From contig NZ_JOGR01000001.1 of the NCBI RefSeq assembly GCF_000719515.1, forward strand, positions 248,001 through 312,000: a stretch of 64,000 nucleotides of DNA, in the 5' to 3' direction. The notes under the pieces were generated by a model. It searched no databases and was not told where the DNA came from. It saw nothing but the letters and a program-made list of their open reading frames with translations. Numbering within the stretch: the stretch's first letter is position 1; each line of letters starts with the position of its first letter. This stretch comes from Glycomyces sp. NRRL B-16210 (lineage in GTDB: Bacteria > Actinomycetota > Actinomycetes > Mycobacteriales > Micromonosporaceae). The position numbers and the translations under genes are program-made. Below are positions 42,997 to 52,683 of the stretch, piece after piece.

Positions 42997-43659
42997 ATGC
43001 CCCCGCCCTTCCCTCTCGCCTTCGGCGCTCCCCTCGCCGTCAACGCGCTCGAATCCACGACGATGCTCGTCTCTCTCGCCTTGGTGCCCTTGGGCCTCCT
43101 CCTCGCCTGGGCGCTCGCTTCGGTGCGCCTGCGGCGCGGCGTGCCTTCGCCGACCGCGTGGCGGCACTCGATCGCCGAGGTCGGGATGGTCGCCGGAACG
43201 CTGCCCTGGCTGTTCCTGGTGCTCACCCCGCGCGGCGGCTCGGGCGGGGTCCAGCTCGTCCCGTTCGCCGACCTCGTCGACCTGGCCTCGGCCGATCCCC
43301 GCACGATCGTGGAGCAACTGGTCGGCAACCTCCTGCTGTTCTTCCTCGCCGGAGTCTTCGTGCCGCTGCGGTTCAAGGTCGGCCTGTGGGCGGTGTTCCT
43401 CGGCGGGGCCGTCGGCGCCTCCCTGGTCGAGACCGCGCAGTTCGCGTTCGGGACCGGACGGGTCGCCTCTGTGGACGACGTGCTGCTCAACGCGGTCGGC
43501 GCACTGCTCGGCGCGCTCGCCTCGCGCCATTGGTGGCGATCCTCACCGGCGCTCGCGGCGGAACGGGCCGAAACGGCCGTGTTACGCTCGGCTGGTCGCG
43601 ACTGGCGAGTGACGTCTTTCGAGGTTTCCCGTGGCACGGACCGGGCAGCTCGTTGTTGA
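42997..43659 (+). CDS. VanZ-family membrane protein
   Basis: A 220-aa protein with about five helices and VanZ-like blocks: TLPWLFLVLTPRGG, VQLVPFADL, IVEQLVGNLLLFFLAGVFVPLRF, GASLVETAQFAFGTGRVASVDDVLLNAVGALLGA. The role is unknown; VanZ itself gives low-level teicoplanin resistance. The start at 42997 lacks a clear site; ATG 43063 is another option. The last 20 codons overlap the ZTP riboswitch of purH, so the C-terminal sequence is partly fixed by RNA structure. Confidence 0.82.
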   Translation: MPPPFPLAFGAPLAVNALESTTMLVSLALVPLGLLLAWALASVRLRRGVPSPTAWRHSIAEVGMVAGTLPWLFLVLTPRGGSGGVQLVPFADLVDLASADPRTIVEQLVGNLLLFFLAGVFVPLRFKVGLWAVFLGGAVGASLVETAQFAFGTGRVASVDDVLLNAVGALLGALASRHWWRSSPALAAERAETAVLRSAGRDWRVTSFEVSRGTDRAARC

Positions 43660-43752
43660 GGGGAGACCTTCTGAGACGTTCGCAGGTGGAGCACCACCAG
43701 GGAGCGGCACTGCTGAACCTGTCACTGCGGTCGAACGCCTGGGCCGCAGTCT
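43594..43752 (+). ncRNA. ZTP (pfl) riboswitch upstream of purH
   Basis: The region contains the conserved pfl blocks in order: GCGACTGGCG near 43597, GTGGAGCACCACCAGGGAGC at 43686-43705 and CGCCTGGGCCGC at 43736-43747. The long insertion between blocks is usual in actinobacteria. The RNA senses ZTP/ZMP, which accumulates when 10-formyl-THF is short, and turns on purH, whose product consumes ZMP. It ends about 25 nt ahead of the purH start, so control of translation or of a nearby terminator is possible; I do not see a clear U-tract terminator. Confidence 0.85.
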
Positions 43753-43776
43753 TACTCGATCAGGAGCAGTGCATTC

Positions 43777-45321
43777 ATGTCCGAGCGGAAGCTCATCAAG
43801 CGAGCCCTCATCTCCGTATTCGACAAGACCGGCGTGGTCGAACTCGCGGCGGACCTCCATGCTTCGGGCGTCGCGCTCGTGTCGACCGGCTCGACGGCCG
43901 CGCGCATCGCCGAGGCCGGCATCCCCGTGACCAAGGTCGAGGAGCTCACCGGGTTCCCCGAGATCCTCGACGACCGCGTGAAGACCCTGCACCCGAAGGT
44001 CCACGCCGGGATGCTCGCCGACGTGCGCCGCGAATCCCACCGCGACCAGCTCGCCGAGCTCGGCATCGAGGCGTTCGATCTGCTCGTGGGCAACCTGTAC
44101 CCGTTCGCGGCCACGGTCGCCTCGGGCGCGGGTTTCGACGACATCGTCGAGAAGATCGACGTCGGCGGCCCTTCGATGGTGCGCGGCGCGGCGAAGAACC
44201 ACGCGAACGTCGCCGTGGTCGTCGACCCCGCCGACTACGACCTGGTGCGCGCCGCAGCGGTCGAAGGCACCACCGCGCAGCAGCGCCTTCGCCTGGCCGC
44301 CAAGGCCTTCGCGCACCTCGCGACCTACGACGCGGCGGTCGCGACGTGGCTCGCCGAGCAATCCGCGGACGGCGGTCTGAGCGACTTCCAGGCCGTGCCG
44401 ATGGCGAAGCTCGCGGACCTGCGCTACGGCGAGAACCCGCACCAGGCCGCGGCGGTGTACAGCGCGCCGGGCGCGGCGGGCCTGGCGCAGGCCGAGCAGC
44501 TGCACGGCAAGGCGATGAGCTTCAACAACTACACGGACGCGGACGCCGCTTGGCGTGCCGCGCACGACTTCAGCGCGCCCGCGGTCGCGATCATCAAGCA
44601 CGCCAACCCGTGCGGGATCGCCGTGGGCGCTTCGATCGCCGAGGCACACCGCAAGGCGCACGAGTGCGACCCGCTGAGCGCGTTCGGCGGCGTGATCGCC
44701 GCGAACGGCGAGGTGGACGCGGAGGCGGCGGCGCAGATCGCGGAGATCTTCACCGAGGTGGTGGTGGCTCCGGCGTTCACCGACGAGGCGGTCGTGATCC
44801 TCTCGGCGAAGAAGAACCTGCGGCTGCTGCGCGCGCCGGAGTGGGTGCCGGCGGGGATCGAGCTCAAGCCGATCTCGGGCGGGGTGCTCGCTCAGAAGCC
44901 GGACCGGATCGACGCCGACGGTGACGACCCGGCGAACTGGACGCTCGCGACGGGCACGGCGGCGGACGCCGAGACGCTCGCGGACCTGGTGTTCGCTTGG
45001 CGCGCGGTGCGTTCGGTGAAGTCGAACGCGATCCTGTTGGCGCGCGGGGGCGCTTCGGTGGGCGTGGGCATGGGCCAGGTGAACCGGGTCGACTCGGCGA
45101 AGCTCGCGGTGGAGCGGGCCGGGGCCGAGCGCGCCCGCGGCGCGGTCGCGTCGTCTGACGCGTTCTTCCCGTTCCCGGACGGGCTGGAGATCCTGGTCGA
45201 AGCCGGGGTCAAGGCCGTGGTGCAACCGGGCGGCTCGGTGCGCGACGAGGCCGTGATCGACGCGGCCAAGCGCGCCGGAGTGACGATGTACCTCACGGGA
45301 ACGCGGCACTTCACACACTGA
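43777..45321 (+). CDS. purH: Bifunctional AICAR formyltransferase/IMP cyclohydrolase
   Basis: The 514-aa enzyme makes the last two steps to IMP. The N-terminal cyclohydrolase has RALISVFDKTGVVELA, STGSTAARIAEAG and the DDRVKTLHPKVHAGML block. The C-terminal formyltransferase has DLRYGENPHQAA, NNYTDADAAWRAA, KHANPCGIAVG (Lys/His) and DAFFPFPDGLE. ATG 43777 has AGGAG 9 nt upstream. A ZTP riboswitch controls it. Confidence 0.97.
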   Translation: MSERKLIKRALISVFDKTGVVELAADLHASGVALVSTGSTAARIAEAGIPVTKVEELTGFPEILDDRVKTLHPKVHAGMLADVRRESHRDQLAELGIEAFDLLVGNLYPFAATVASGAGFDDIVEKIDVGGPSMVRGAAKNHANVAVVVDPADYDLVRAAAVEGTTAQQRLRLAAKAFAHLATYDAAVATWLAEQSADGGLSDFQAVPMAKLADLRYGENPHQAAAVYSAPGAAGLAQAEQLHGKAMSFNNYTDADAAWRAAHDFSAPAVAIIKHANPCGIAVGASIAEAHRKAHECDPLSAFGGVIAANGEVDAEAAAQIAEIFTEVVVAPAFTDEAVVILSAKKNLRLLRAPEWVPAGIELKPISGGVLAQKPDRIDADGDDPANWTLATGTAADAETLADLVFAWRAVRSVKSNAILLARGGASVGVGMGQVNRVDSAKLAVERAGAERARGAVASSDAFFPFPDGLEILVEAGVKAVVQPGGSVRDEAVIDAAKRAGVTMYLTGTRHFTH

Positions 45322-45369
45322 GGAACGAAGTGTGTGAAGCGGAAGTGCAGCACGCACTGAGGAACGAAG
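45306..45369 (+). repeat. Hairpin and 15-bp direct repeat at the purH stop
   Basis: CACTGAGGAACGAAG occurs at 45316-45330, where its TGA is the purH stop, and again at 45355-45369. Around the first copy a 10-bp perfect stem (45309-45318 with 45330-45339) is nested in outer arms GCACTT/AAGTGC. The function is unknown; it may protect the mRNA 3' end. Confidence 0.6.
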
Positions 45370-45425
45370 CGAAGAAAGCCGAGGCCTGGAACGGGCCGGC
45401 GGCTTGGCCGCCGTGGGACTCTCGC

Positions 45426-45461
45426 GGGTGAGGCGGGTCGGTCGGCCGACCCGCCTCACCC
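45426..45461 (+). terminator. Terminator downstream of purH
   Basis: A perfect 15-bp stem (45427-45441 with 45446-45460), extendable by one pair, with loop TCGG. Confidence 0.82.
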
Positions 45462-45542
45462 TTGCGAAGCTGAGAAGACTCTCAGGCGCATACGCCCAGT
45501 GCCGGTTGGGCATAGACGAGGAATTCACGATAGATTCTTCTC

Positions 45543-45875
45543 ATGATGCAGATGCTCTGTCCGAAATGTCAGAACCTTATGCACCAGTACGAACGCAACG
45601 GCGTCGTCGTGGAGCAGTGTTCCGAGTGCAAAGGCATTTTCCTCGACCGAGGCGAGCTTGAGCACCTGATGAGCGCCGAGGCCGTGTTCCATCGTGGAGC
45701 GGCGGTCGCGCCGCCCCCGCCCGCGCCGCCGCGCTACGACGATCGCCGACACGACGACCGCCGCTATGACGACCGGCGCCGCGACGACCACTACGACGAT
45801 CGCCGCCGCAGCGACGACTACCACTACAAGAAGAAGAAGCGCAAGAGCGTCTTCGAAGAGCTCTTCGACTTCTGA
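45543..45875 (+). CDS. TFIIB-type zinc-ribbon protein
   Basis: A 110-aa protein. Residues 1-45 are a zf-TFIIB zinc ribbon (CPKCQNLMHQYERNG and QCSECKGIFLDRGELEHL, four Cys). The rest is a Pro hinge, a striking Arg/Asp/His/Tyr-rich repeat (RYDDRRHDDRRYDDRRR) and a basic-aromatic tail. The start ATG 45543 follows TAGATT by 6 nt, so the mRNA may be leaderless; ATG 45546 is the next codon. The function is unknown. Confidence 0.82.
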   Translation: MMQMLCPKCQNLMHQYERNGVVVEQCSECKGIFLDRGELEHLMSAEAVFHRGAAVAPPPPAPPRYDDRRHDDRRYDDRRRDDHYDDRRRSDDYHYKKKKRKSVFEELFDF

Positions 45876-45939
45876 CCGCCGTCGGCGGCCCCGCCGCCGA
45901 CGCGCTCTCCAACCCCCTCGCCCACCCCGAGCGGCCGCC

Positions 45940-46512
45940 TCACGTCCCCGTCAGCGGGTAGACCTTCGTCGGCGTCCACGGCACGGCCGCCGCCTCGGGG
46001 TTGCCCGGGCTCGGGTGCGTGTACAGCGTGAACGAGGCCACCGGGAACTTCGCCTCGAACCCGGACAGCTCGTCGAACGCCCGGTCCAGCGCCTCGCTCG
46101 GCACGTTCTGCGCCACGGTGATGTGCGGGTGGTACGGGAAGCTCCGCTCCCGCGCCATCGGGCCGGTCCGGATCGCCGCCTCCAGCCGCTCGCACCCGGC
46201 GATGCCGTCCACGACCGCGACGAACACGACCTCGGTGACCGGCCGGAACGACCCCGTCCCCCGCAGGTGCAGGTTGAACGGCCCGAACGCGGCGCTCACC
46301 TCGTCGAGGCGCGCCTGCGCCGCCGCCAGGTCGCCCGCGTCGATCTCGGTGGGCCCCAGCAGGGTCAGGTGCGCGGGCACCGTCCCGCCGAACGGGTCGC
46401 CGGAGGCGATGCGCGCCTGGTCGAGCACCTCGCGCCACGGCGAGGGCACCGGCACGGCCACGCCGACGACGACGGCCTCACCGGGCCGCGCCGACAAGTC
46501 GGACTCGGCCAC
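45940..46512 (-). CDS. 2H phosphoesterase (2'-5' RNA ligase family)
   Basis: A 190-aa 2H-superfamily protein with the two HxTx motifs HLTLLG (about residue 49) and HITVAQ (about residue 129). Members open cyclic phosphates on RNA or nucleotides. The start is GTG 46512, which shares one base with the trpS stop (TAGTG), so the two are co-translated. Confidence 0.86.
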   Translation of the reverse strand: MAESDLSARPGEAVVVGVAVPVPSPWREVLDQARIASGDPFGGTVPAHLTLLGPTEIDAGDLAAAQARLDEVSAAFGPFNLHLRGTGSFRPVTEVVFVAVVDGIAGCERLEAAIRTGPMARERSFPYHPHITVAQNVPSEALDRAFDELSGFEAKFPVASFTLYTHPSPGNPEAAAVPWTPTKVYPLTGT

Positions 46513-47528
46513 TAAAGCGCCGCCGGAGGGAAGAAGCCGACCTTCTTGTACGCCTTCGCGAGGGTCCGCGAGGCGACCTGCCTGGCCCTCTCGGCCCCCT
46601 GCGCGAGGATCCGGTCCAGCTCGGCCCTGTCGGCCAGGTACTCCTTGGTCCGCCGCGTGATCGGCCCGATCGCCTCGACCACGACCTCGGCCAGGTCGCC
46701 CTTGAAGTCCCCGTAGCCCTTCCCGGCGTACTCGGCCTCGAGCTTCGCGACGGTGGTGTCGCCCAGCGCGGCGTAGATGTTCAGCAGGTTCGACACGCCC
46801 GGCTTGCGCTCGACGTCGTAGCGCACCTCGGCCTCGGAGTCGGTGACGGCGCTCTTGATCTTCTTGCGGATCTGGCCGGGCTCGTCGAGCAGGTAGACGC
46901 ACCCGCGCGGGCTCGGCGAGGACTTCGACATCTTCTTCTCGGGCTCGGAGAGGTCCTTGATCGTCGCGGTCTCCTTGACGATCCTCGCCTCGGGCACCTT
47001 GAAGGTGCTCCCGTACGTGGTGTTGAACCGGACGGCGAGGTCGCGCGAGAGCTCCAGGTGCTGGCGCTGGTCCTCGCCGACGGGGACCTGCTCGGTCTGG
47101 TACAGCAGGATGTCGGCCGCCTGGAGCACCGGGTAGGTGAACAGGCCCACCGTTGTGCGTTCTTGTTTGGCGGACTTGTCCTTGAACTGGGTCATGCGCC
47201 CGGCCTCGCCGAAGCCGGTCTCGCAGCCGAGGATCCACGCGAGCATCGGGTGCTCGGGCACCTGCGACTGGACGAACAGCGAGCACTTCTCGGGGTCGAG
47301 TCCCAGGGCCAGCAGCTGCGCGGCACTGACACGGGAGCGCTCGTGCAATACCTTTGGCTCGTGATCGACGGTGATCGCGTGGAGGTCGACGACGCAGTAG
47401 AAGGCGTCCGCGGTGTCCTGGATCGGCACCCACTGCCGCAGCGCGCCCAGGTAGTTCCCGAGGTGGAACGAGTCCGAGGTGGGCTGGATCCCTGAGAAGG
47501 CGCGGGGCTTGCGGTCGGCAGTGGTCAT
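46512..47528 (-). CDS. trpS: Tryptophanyl-tRNA synthetase
   Basis: A 338-aa class I synthetase. The HIGH-type motif is SFHLGNYLGA, the tryptophan pocket has GLFTYPVLQAADILLYQ and PVGEDQRQHLELSRDLA, and KMSKS is present as EKKMSKSSPS. ATG 47528 is the first start. It is divergent from the Leloir operon. Confidence 0.97.
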   Translation of the reverse strand: MTTADRKPRAFSGIQPTSDSFHLGNYLGALRQWVPIQDTADAFYCVVDLHAITVDHEPKVLHERSRVSAAQLLALGLDPEKCSLFVQSQVPEHPMLAWILGCETGFGEAGRMTQFKDKSAKQERTTVGLFTYPVLQAADILLYQTEQVPVGEDQRQHLELSRDLAVRFNTTYGSTFKVPEARIVKETATIKDLSEPEKKMSKSSPSPRGCVYLLDEPGQIRKKIKSAVTDSEAEVRYDVERKPGVSNLLNIYAALGDTTVAKLEAEYAGKGYGDFKGDLAEVVVEAIGPITRRTKEYLADRAELDRILAQGAERARQVASRTLAKAYKKVGFFPPAAL

Positions 47529-47649
47529 GGACCGATTCTGACATCCGGGCCGAGACGGCGACCACCCGGTATTGCGGCGCCGACGATCGTGATGTTTAAT
47601 TGTGTTGGATCTTGAGCATTATGTGCTCGCGTATTTTATGGGAGGCGCC

Positions 47650-48462
47650 ATGTTGGCGCAGCAGCGACAGAGCAGGATCGCCGAGCGCGTCCACCGGACC
47701 GGGGCGGTCCGCGTGGCCGAACTCGTCGAGGAGTTCGGCGTCTCGGACATGACCATCCGCCGCGACCTGGAGACCCTCGCCGAACGCGGTCTCGTCGCCA
47801 AGGTCCACGGCGGCGCGACCGCCGTCGACTTCGGCTCCACGGCCGAACCGGGCTTCGCCGTCAAGCAGGTCCGCCAGGAGGCGGAGAAGCAGGCCATCGC
47901 CGACGCCGCCGCGACGCTCGTCGGCCCCGGGCAGGCCATCGCCCTCTCGGCCGGGACCACCACGTGGACCCTCGCCCACCGCCTCACCGACGTCGCCGAC
48001 CTCACCGTGGTCACCAACTCCGTGCCCGTCGCCGACGTCTTCTACCGCGCCGGCCGCAGCGACCAGACCGTCATCCTCACCGGCGGCGTCCGCACCCCCT
48101 CGGATGCCCTCGTCGGCCCCTTCGCCGTCGCCTCGCTCGAACGCGTCAACGTCGACACCGTCTTCCTCGGCGTCCACGGCATGTCCGAACGCGCGGGTTT
48201 CACCACCCCCAACCTCCTCGAGGCCGAGACCGTCTCCACCCTCGCCGGCAAGGGCCGGCGCCTCGTGGTCCTCGCCGACCACACCAAGTTCGACGTCGTC
48301 GGCATCGCCACCATCGCCGCGCTCGGCGACGCCGACGTCATCGTCACCGACTCCCTCCTCGACGAGGAGGCCCGGCGCGTGCTGGGCGACCATGCCGACC
48401 AGGTCGTGCTCGCGCCGGTGCCCGAAACCGGGGCCCGCACCACCACCGAGAAGAGACCATGA
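47650..48462 (+). CDS. DeoR/GlpR-family regulator of the gal operon
   Basis: A 270-aa sugar-phosphate-responsive repressor. The winged helix is RVAELVEEFGVSDMTIRRDLETLAERGLV, and the effector domain has ALSAGTTTWTLAHRL, ILTGGVRTPSDALVGPFA and VVLADHTKFDVVG. The ATG at 47650 has GGGAGG 5 nt upstream and excludes a weaker upstream frame. Its stop overlaps galT (ATGA), so it is the first gene of the operon and probably autoregulated. The 120 bp upstream are the most AT-rich around and hold GAGCA-N5-TGCTC (47614-47628). Confidence 0.93.
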   Translation: MLAQQRQSRIAERVHRTGAVRVAELVEEFGVSDMTIRRDLETLAERGLVAKVHGGATAVDFGSTAEPGFAVKQVRQEAEKQAIADAAATLVGPGQAIALSAGTTTWTLAHRLTDVADLTVVTNSVPVADVFYRAGRSDQTVILTGGVRTPSDALVGPFAVASLERVNVDTVFLGVHGMSERAGFTTPNLLEAETVSTLAGKGRRLVVLADHTKFDVVGIATIAALGDADVIVTDSLLDEEARRVLGDHADQVVLAPVPETGARTTTEKRP

Positions 48463-49553
48463 CCGCCTTCCACACCGAGACCGGCAGCCTCGCCGACGGC
48501 CGCCAGGTCATCTACTTCAACTCCAGCCCCGACGCCGGGCGCGCCGGCTTCGCCGACAAGCGCGACCTCGGCGACCGCGTCAGCGCCGGCCAACTGCGCT
48601 ACGACGTCCTGCGCGACGAATGGGTCGCCGTCTCCGCCGGGCGCAGCTCCCGCCCGACCCTCCCGGTCGCCTGCCCGCTGTGCCCCACCGACGGCGATGA
48701 GCTCACCGAGATCCCCGCCCCCGACTACGAGGTCGCCGTCTTCGAGAACCGCTTCCCCAGCTTCGGCGGCTTCGGCGAACCCGGGCCCCTCCCCCCTGCC
48801 GATCCCGGTACCGGCATGGCGGTCACCGCCCCCGCCTCAGGACGCTGCGAGGTCGTCTGCTTCTCGGACCAGCATGAGTCCTCCCTCGTGGACCTCAGCC
48901 CCGAACGGGTCGAACTCGTCGTCCGCGCCCTCGCCTCGCGCACCGCCGAGCTCTCCGCCCGCGGCGACATCGCCCAGGTCTTCTGCTTCGAGAACCGCGG
49001 CGTCGAGATCGGCGTGACCCTCCACCACCCCCACGGCCAGATCTACGGCTACCCCTACGTCACCCCGCAGACCCGCACCCACCTCGCCGCCGCCGCCCGC
49101 CACAAGCGGGCCACCGGCCGCGACCTGTTCGACGACATCATCGAGGCCGAGCGCCGCGGCCCCCGCGTCATCGCCGAGAACGACCACTGGATCGCCTTCA
49201 CCCCCTTCGCTGCCCGCTGGCCCTTCGAGGTCCACCTCTACCCGCTCCAGCGCTTCGCCGACCTCGCCGAACTCACCGACGAGTCGATCGCCGCGTTCGC
49301 CCCGCTCTACCTCGACGTGCTGAAACGCTGCGACGTCGCCTTCCCGGGCGAGGCCATGCCGTACATGGCAGGCTGGCACCAGGCCCCCGTCGGCGAAGGA
49401 CGCGAACTGGGGCGCCTGCGCCTGGAGGTCGTCTCGATCCGCCGCGGCGCGGGCAAGGTCAAGTTCCTGGCCTCCTCGGAGTCGGTCATGGGCGGATTCG
49501 TCAACGACCTCGGCCCCGAGACGGCCGCTGAGATCCTGAAGGAAGCACTGTGA
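48459..49553 (+). CDS. galT: Galactose-1-phosphate uridylyltransferase
   Basis: A 364-aa enzyme of the Leloir pathway that swaps UMP between UDP-glucose and galactose-1-phosphate. The nucleophile motif is TLHHPHGQIYGYP (HPH), the N-terminal zinc-type Cys pair is CPLCP, and the C-terminal half has PFEVHLYPLQRF. The ATG overlaps the regulator stop and the stop overlaps galE. Confidence 0.96.
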   Translation: MTAFHTETGSLADGRQVIYFNSSPDAGRAGFADKRDLGDRVSAGQLRYDVLRDEWVAVSAGRSSRPTLPVACPLCPTDGDELTEIPAPDYEVAVFENRFPSFGGFGEPGPLPPADPGTGMAVTAPASGRCEVVCFSDQHESSLVDLSPERVELVVRALASRTAELSARGDIAQVFCFENRGVEIGVTLHHPHGQIYGYPYVTPQTRTHLAAAARHKRATGRDLFDDIIEAERRGPRVIAENDHWIAFTPFAARWPFEVHLYPLQRFADLAELTDESIAAFAPLYLDVLKRCDVAFPGEAMPYMAGWHQAPVGEGRELGRLRLEVVSIRRGAGKVKFLASSESVMGGFVNDLGPETAAEILKEAL

Positions 49554-50507
49554 AGTACCTCGTCACCGGCGGCGCCGGCTACATCGGATCGATCGTCGCC
49601 ACGATGCTGCTCGAAGAAGGGCACGAGGTCGTCGTCCTCGACGACTGCTCGACCGGCGCCGCCGACCGCGTCCCCGCCGGAGCGACCCTCGTCCGCCGGC
49701 CCGTCCAAGAGGTCGCCGAGGTCCTCGACGGCACCTTCGACGGGGTGCTCCACTTCGCCGGGCTCATCGCCGCGGGCGAGTCCATGGAGAAGCCCGGCAT
49801 CTACTGGGAGGCCAACACCACCGGCACCTTCGCCCTCCTCACCGCTATGCGCGCCGCCGGGGTCGGCACCCTCGTGTTCTCCTCCACCGCCGCCGTCTAC
49901 GGCAACCCCACCGAGGTCCCCATCCGCGAGGACGCCGTCAAGGACCCCACCTCCACCTACGGCGCGACCAAGCTCGCCAGCGACATGGCCATCGCCTCGG
50001 CCGTTACCGCCCACGGCCTCGCCGCGGTCTCCCTGCGCTACTTCAACGTCGTCGGCGCCTACAAGGACAAGACCGGCACCTGGCACGGCGAGAACCACGA
50101 GCCCGAGACCCACATCATCCCGATCGCCTTCGACGCCGCCTCGGGCGCGCGCGAGTCCTTCGGCCTCTTCGGCGACGACTACCCGACCCCCGACGGCACC
50201 TGCGTGCGCGACTACATCCACGTCGCCGACCTCGCCGAGGCCCACCTGCTCGCCCTCAAGGCCGCCGAGTCGGGGCGGCACAAGATCTACAACCTCGGCA
50301 ACGGCAACGGCTTCTCCAACAAGGAGGTCGTCGCCACCGTCAAGCGCGTCACCGGCGTCGACTTCCCCGTGAGCATCGGCCCGCGCCGCGCCGGCGACCC
50401 CGCCGAACTCGTCGCCTCCTCCGAGCGCGCCAAGACCGAACTGGGCTGGAAGCCCAGCCGCGACACCCTCGACCGCATGGTCGCCGACGCCTGGGAGTAC
50501 TACCAGC

Positions 50508-50521
<14 letters not shown>
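49550..50521 (+). CDS. galE: UDP-glucose 4-epimerase
   Basis: A 323-aa extended SDR enzyme that regenerates UDP-glucose. It has TGGAGYIGS (NAD binding), the catalytic SSTAAVYG (Ser) and STYGATK (Tyr, Lys), and CVRDYIHVADLAEAHL. GTG 49550 overlaps the galT stop. Its 3' end overlaps galK by 14 bp. Confidence 0.96.
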
Positions 50522-51665
<1,144 letters not shown>

Positions 51666-51666
51666 G

Positions 51667-51846
51667 TCAGTACGTCGGCGGCCGGGACCCCCAGGTCCCG
51701 GCCGTCCTCGCGTCCGGCCCCCGCATCGTCGCGCGGTCGCACCACTCCTGCATGGCGAAGGCGCCGCAGAAGAACCACGAGAGCACGACCGCCGGCCGGC
51801 CCTCGCTCGGCATGGCCTTGAATCCGGACTCGGGCCGCTCGCTCAT
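51667..51846 (-). CDS. Small hypothetical protein
   Basis: A 59-aa possible protein, MSERPESGFKAMPSEGRP then a short hydrophobic stretch VVLSWFFCGAFAMQEW and a polar tail. AGGAG lies 8 nt upstream of the ATG at 51846, which is the main support. It ends 1 bp from the convergent galK stop. No family is recognised. Confidence 0.5.
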   Translation of the reverse strand: MSERPESGFKAMPSEGRPAVVLSWFFCGAFAMQEWCDRATMRGPDARTAGTWGSRPPTY

Positions 51847-51979
51847 CGGGGGTGCTCCTGGGGTCGGGAGTGCGCGGGCCGCCCACGATAGCCCCGCCCG
51901 TCCACGGGCCCGGCCGCACCGGAGAGACCGCATTCCGGTCCTCGCTGCCGATGCGCATTCCCGGCCGCACTGCCAACGC

Positions 51980-52006
51980 GCACTCCCGATGCGGCACTCC
52001 CGATGC
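51980..52006. repeat. Short tandem repeat
   Basis: GCACTCCCGATGC occurs twice (51980-51992, 51994-52006) within a longer degenerate series of GCGCATTC/GCACTCC units from 51930 to 52030, between galK and a small membrane gene. No coding frame explains it. Confidence 0.55.
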
Positions 52007-52094
52007 CACGGCGCATTCGCGGTGCCACTGTGACTGAAGTTCGCGACCGGCCGCTCACGCGCGTGCGGGCCGCGCCCTCTGCCATACTCCGGTC

Positions 52095-52442
52095 ATGGAA
52101 TTCGTCCACCTGCTGCTGCGCTACCTCCACCTGCTCGGCTTCGCCGCGATCTTCGGCGGCTGGCTGGTCTCGCTCCTCAAGCGCAAGTTCGACTTCAACG
52201 CCGCGATGCTCTACGGCGCGGCCGCCCAGCTCGCCACCGGCATCGTCCTCTACGGGCTCGCCAGCGCCGACGGCGACGCCAACCACGCCAAGCTCGGCGT
52301 CAAGTTCCTCTTCGCGCTGCTGCTCGCGGTCATGATCGCGATCCCGGTCTGGAAGAAGCGCGAGAAGGTCGCCGCGGGGCACTTCTACGCGACCGGCGCG
52401 CTCATCGCCGCGACCGCCGCGGTGGCCGTCTTCTGGCAGTAG
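52095..52442 (+). CDS. Four-helix membrane protein of unknown function
   Basis: A 115-aa protein with four hydrophobic helices: FVHLLLRYLHLLGFAAIFGG, AAMLYGAAAQLATGIVLYGL, GVKFLFALLLAVMIAIPVW and GALIAATAAVAVFW, with a basic KRKFDF loop. CATACT ends 6 nt before the ATG, so the gene looks leaderless. The family is not known to me. Confidence 0.75.
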   Translation: MEFVHLLLRYLHLLGFAAIFGGWLVSLLKRKFDFNAAMLYGAAAQLATGIVLYGLASADGDANHAKLGVKFLFALLLAVMIAIPVWKKREKVAAGHFYATGALIAATAAVAVFWQ

Positions 52443-52449
52443 CGGGTCT

Positions 52450-52468
52450 GGAAACGGTTACCGATTCC
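52450..52468. promoter_or_regulatory. Palindrome upstream of the nucleoside operon
   Basis: Nine-base arms GGAAACGGT and ACCGATTCC match at 8 of 9 around a central T. The site lies 215 bp upstream of the BMP gene, in a gap that also holds the direct repeat TGTCAAAGGA at 52609 and 52668. An operator is possible. Confidence 0.35.
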
Positions 52469-52683
52469 AGGCGCCCGCGCGCGCCGTTCACCCGCCGGTA
52501 ACGGCCCGCGGGTGCCCGGAGCTGCAACCACGCCGTAGTCCAGGCGAAACACCAGTTCACCACTGGTCTCAGTCATAGGATGTTTCGGTAACGAAATCAT
52601 CAAGGACAGTGTCAAAGGACCGCGACTGCGGCCATGATTAGGCGGGTATCGACTTACCCCCTTGGATTGTCAAAGGAGACCAG

